From Planctomycetota bacterium (GTDB lineage: Bacteria > Planctomycetota > Planctomycetia > Isosphaerales > Isosphaeraceae), in the NCBI GenBank assembly GCA_021778575.1, contig JAJYCH010000222.1, forward strand, positions 1 to 7,429: a stretch of DNA of 7,429 nt. The letters are read 5' to 3'. Below, in pieces: positions 5,487-7,429 of the stretch. Both the position numbers and the translations under genes were made by a program. Each line of letters starts with the position of its first letter. Positions within the stretch are counted from its first letter, which is position 1. Below the pieces are notes generated by a model. That model had not been told where the DNA came from. It saw only the letters and a program-made list of their open reading frames with translations, and ran no database searches.

Positions 5487-7429
5487 ATGTGCGACCGGTT
5501 CCAGCGACTGATCGGGGGCCTGGCGGCCCTGGCCTCCGCCTGGCTCGCGCTGACGATCGCGCCGTCGGCCGAGGTGAAGGGGGCACCGCCCGGCGCGGGG
5601 GTGACTCGCGAAGAGGTCGAGCAGGCGATCAAGCGGGGCGTCGCGTTCTTCTGGAAAAGCCAGCGAGGCGACGGAACCTGGGGGAACGAGCCCGGCGAAT
5701 CGGCGCTGGTGACCCTCGCCCTGCTGACCGCCGGTGAGTCGCCCAACACCGAGGCGATGCACCGGGCCATCGACGCTCTCGGGCGGGCCAACATCAACGC
5801 CAGCCACGAGACCTACACCCGGTCCTTGATGACGATGGTCTACTCTGCCGCCGATCCCGAACGCTACCGCAAGGAGATCGCCTGGAACGCCGAGTGGATC
5901 GAGGGGGCGCAAGTCCTTAATGGGTCCTGGAATTACAGCAACAAGAACCTCCGGGGCGGTGGCGATAACTCCAATTCGCAGTACGCCTTGCTCGGCCTCC
6001 ACGCCGCCAGCGAGGCCGGTTTCGCCGTCCGGCCCGAGGTCTGGCTGAAGGCCCGGCGCTACTGGGAGCAATGCCAGAACGGCGACGGGAGCTGGGGCTA
6101 CGTTATCGGCCACGGCGGCAGCGGCAGCATGACCTCGGCGGGAATCTCAAGCCTGATCATCACCGGCCTCCGCCGGATTCAGTCACGCGAGCGGCTCAAC
6201 GGGACCCGGATCGAGGGATGTGGCGAGGAAGCCATCTCGATCAGCCTCCAGCGCGGGATCGACTGGATGGCCCAGCGCTTCGACGTCCGCCAGAACATCA
6301 ACGCCGGCCAGTGGAATTTCTATTATCTTTACGGCCTCGAACGCGTCGGCCGACTGAGTGGTCGACGGTTCTTCGGCAACAGTGACTGGTATCGCGAAGG
6401 GGCCGCGTATCTGGTGCGGAACCAGGACCCGCTCCAGGGCTACTGGCGAGGGCAGGGGCCGGAATCCGACCCGTTCATCACCACCAGTTTCTCCCTGCTT
6501 TTTCTGGCCAAGGGGCGAGCGCCTGTCCTGGTCAACAAGGTCCGCCACGGCCCAGGGGCCGACTGGAACAACGACCACGACGACATCACGAACCTGGTCG
6601 GCGTGATCTCACGCGACTGGAAACACCTGCTGACCTGGCAGGTCGTCGACCCGAACTTCTCGACCGTCGAGGATCTCCTTCAGGCCCCGATCGCCTACAT
6701 CAACGGCCACGAGTTCCCCGTCTTCTCGGCGACCGCGCGCGCCAGGCTCCGCGAGTTCGTCGAGCAGGGCGGAGTCATCGTCGCCGAGGCCTGCTGCGGC
6801 AAGAAGGAGTTCGACCGGGGGTTTCGCGCACTCATGAAGGAAATCTTTCCCGAACCCGAACTCAGCCTCGACCCCCTGGCCGACGACCACGCCATCTGGC
6901 GGTCGAAGTACCGGATCAGCCCGAGCAAGCACCCGCTCTGGGGAATCGAGCACGGTTGCCGGACCGTCGTCATTTACTCGCCCGACGACCTCTCCTGTTA
7001 CTGGAACCAGCTCGAAAACGTTCCGGGGAACCCCGAGGTCCGGGCGGCCACGGCGCTCGGGCAAAACATCATCGACTACATCACCGGCCGCGAGCTTCCC
7101 GCCGACAAGCTGGCCATCCGCGACATCGCCGACTTCAAGGACGACCACCCCCGCTCAGGGGCGCTTCGGATCGCCAAGCTCCGACACGCCGGCGACTGGA
7201 ACATCGCCCCGCTGGCCATCCCCAACCTGACCACGGCCCTCCGCGACAAGCTCAAGTTCGACGTGGTGATCAACCATAAGGAACTGTTTCCGAGAGACCC
7301 GGGACTGGTCCATTACCCGCTGATCTACATCCACGGTCGAGGCGCGGTGGAATTCTCCGAGGAAGACCGGGTGGCGCTCCGTCGCCACATCAAGCCGGGA
7401 GGCGGAACCCTGTTCGCCGGCGCCGCCTG
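5487..7429 (+). CDS. Secreted terpenoid-cyclase-like repeat protein with tandem DUF4159 domains (3' truncated by window)
   Basis: The frame is open from ATG 5487 to the window end, giving 647 codons without a stop. The N-terminus MCDRFQRLIGGLAALASAWL plus the following hydrophobic stretch to A25-P-S-A28 is a Sec signal peptide, with cleavage likely after Ala28, so the protein acts outside the cytoplasm. Residues about 37-350 carry alpha/alpha-toroid repeats of the squalene cyclase/prenyltransferase type: QRGDGTWG (59-66), NGSWNY (145-150), QNGDGSWGY (197-205), and the closing block TTSFSLLFLAKGRAPVLVNK. From about residue 375 there are two DUF4159-type units. The first has AYINGHEF (403-410) and EACCGKKEF (434-442). 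The second has IAKLRHAGDW (about 561-570), INHKELFPRD (595-604) and YIHGRGAVEF (614-623), ending at GGTLFAGAA on the edge. The next codon begins TG, consistent with the expected Cys. The biochemical role of this family is not established; a catalytic terpenoid cyclase activity should not be assumed from QW-like motifs alone. Confidence 0.85.
   Translation, partial: MCDRFQRLIGGLAALASAWLALTIAPSAEVKGAPPGAGVTREEVEQAIKRGVAFFWKSQRGDGTWGNEPGESALVTLALLTAGESPNTEAMHRAIDALGRANINASHETYTRSLMTMVYSAADPERYRKEIAWNAEWIEGAQVLNGSWNYSNKNLRGGGDNSNSQYALLGLHAASEAGFAVRPEVWLKARRYWEQCQNGDGSWGYVIGHGGSGSMTSAGISSLIITGLRRIQSRERLNGTRIEGCGEEAISISLQRGIDWMAQRFDVRQNINAGQWNFYYLYGLERVGRLSGRRFFGNSDWYREGAAYLVRNQDPLQGYWRGQGPESDPFITTSFSLLFLAKGRAPVLVNKVRHGPGADWNNDHDDITNLVGVISRDWKHLLTWQVVDPNFSTVEDLLQAPIAYINGHEFPVFSATARARLREFVEQGGVIVAEACCGKKEFDRGFRALMKEIFPEPELSLDPLADDHAIWRSKYRISPSKHPLWGIEHGCRTVVIYSPDDLSCYWNQLENVPGNPEVRAATALGQNIIDYITGRELPADKLAIRDIADFKDDHPRSGALRIAKLRHAGDWNIAPLAIPNLTTALRDKLKFDVVINHKELFPRDPGLVHYPLIYIHGRGAVEFSEEDRVALRRHIKPGGGTLFAGAA

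Noticed and set aside
5391..6113. Minus-strand open frame of 240 codons
   Set aside because: It overlaps the DUF4159 gene's signal peptide and cyclase repeats, which are clearly coding on the plus strand.
6609..7148. Minus-strand open frame of 179 codons
   Set aside because: It is antisense to the first DUF4159 unit and has no family resemblance.

Overview
The window is high-GC bacterial DNA and looks planctomycete (an Isosphaeraceae-like genome is my best guess). The main pointer is a secreted protein that joins terpenoid-cyclase-type repeats to tandem DUF4159 domains, an architecture I associate with Planctomycetes. The lineage call is inference from gene content and composition; no rRNA or other marker gene is present.

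Layout, left to right. (1) 1-318: the 3' end of truB, encoding a tRNA pseudouridine synthase. (2) 384-1055, minus strand: a complete REP-associated tyrosine transposase (RAYT, an HUH/Y1 single-strand transposase), with a well-formed promoter at 1063-1091 that predicts a leaderless mRNA. (3) 1121-2931: a complete insertion sequence of 1,811 bp. It has 29-bp terminal inverted repeats (26/29 matching) and an exact 8-bp target duplication, TTTTTGAT, on both sides. It carries one DDE transposase gene on the minus strand, split into two frames at an A6G5 run; the two Asp residues lie upstream of the break and the probable catalytic Glu downstream. (4) 2940-3298: non-coding DNA with a nested cluster of four short palindromes (3069-3204) that looks like a REP/BIME element. 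(5) 3299-5038, minus strand: a 579-residue polytopic membrane glycosyltransferase of the ArnT/PMT (GT-C) type. (6) 5039-5486: a divergent intergenic region holding a 20-bp-period direct repeat that overlaps a TTGACA box. (7) 5487 to the window end, plus strand: a secreted protein with terpenoid-cyclase-like repeats and two DUF4159-type domains, cut off by the window edge.

The main story is mobile DNA nested in mobile DNA. With the insertion sequence and one target copy removed in thought, the REP-like cluster sits about 194 bp upstream of the RAYT start codon. That is a typical layout for a RAYT and the palindromes it acts on. The insertion sequence landed between them about 22 bp upstream of the RAYT -35 box, so the core promoter survived. 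The glycosyltransferase and the DUF4159 protein are divergently transcribed. Nothing in the sequence ties them to one pathway, though both products act at or outside the membrane.
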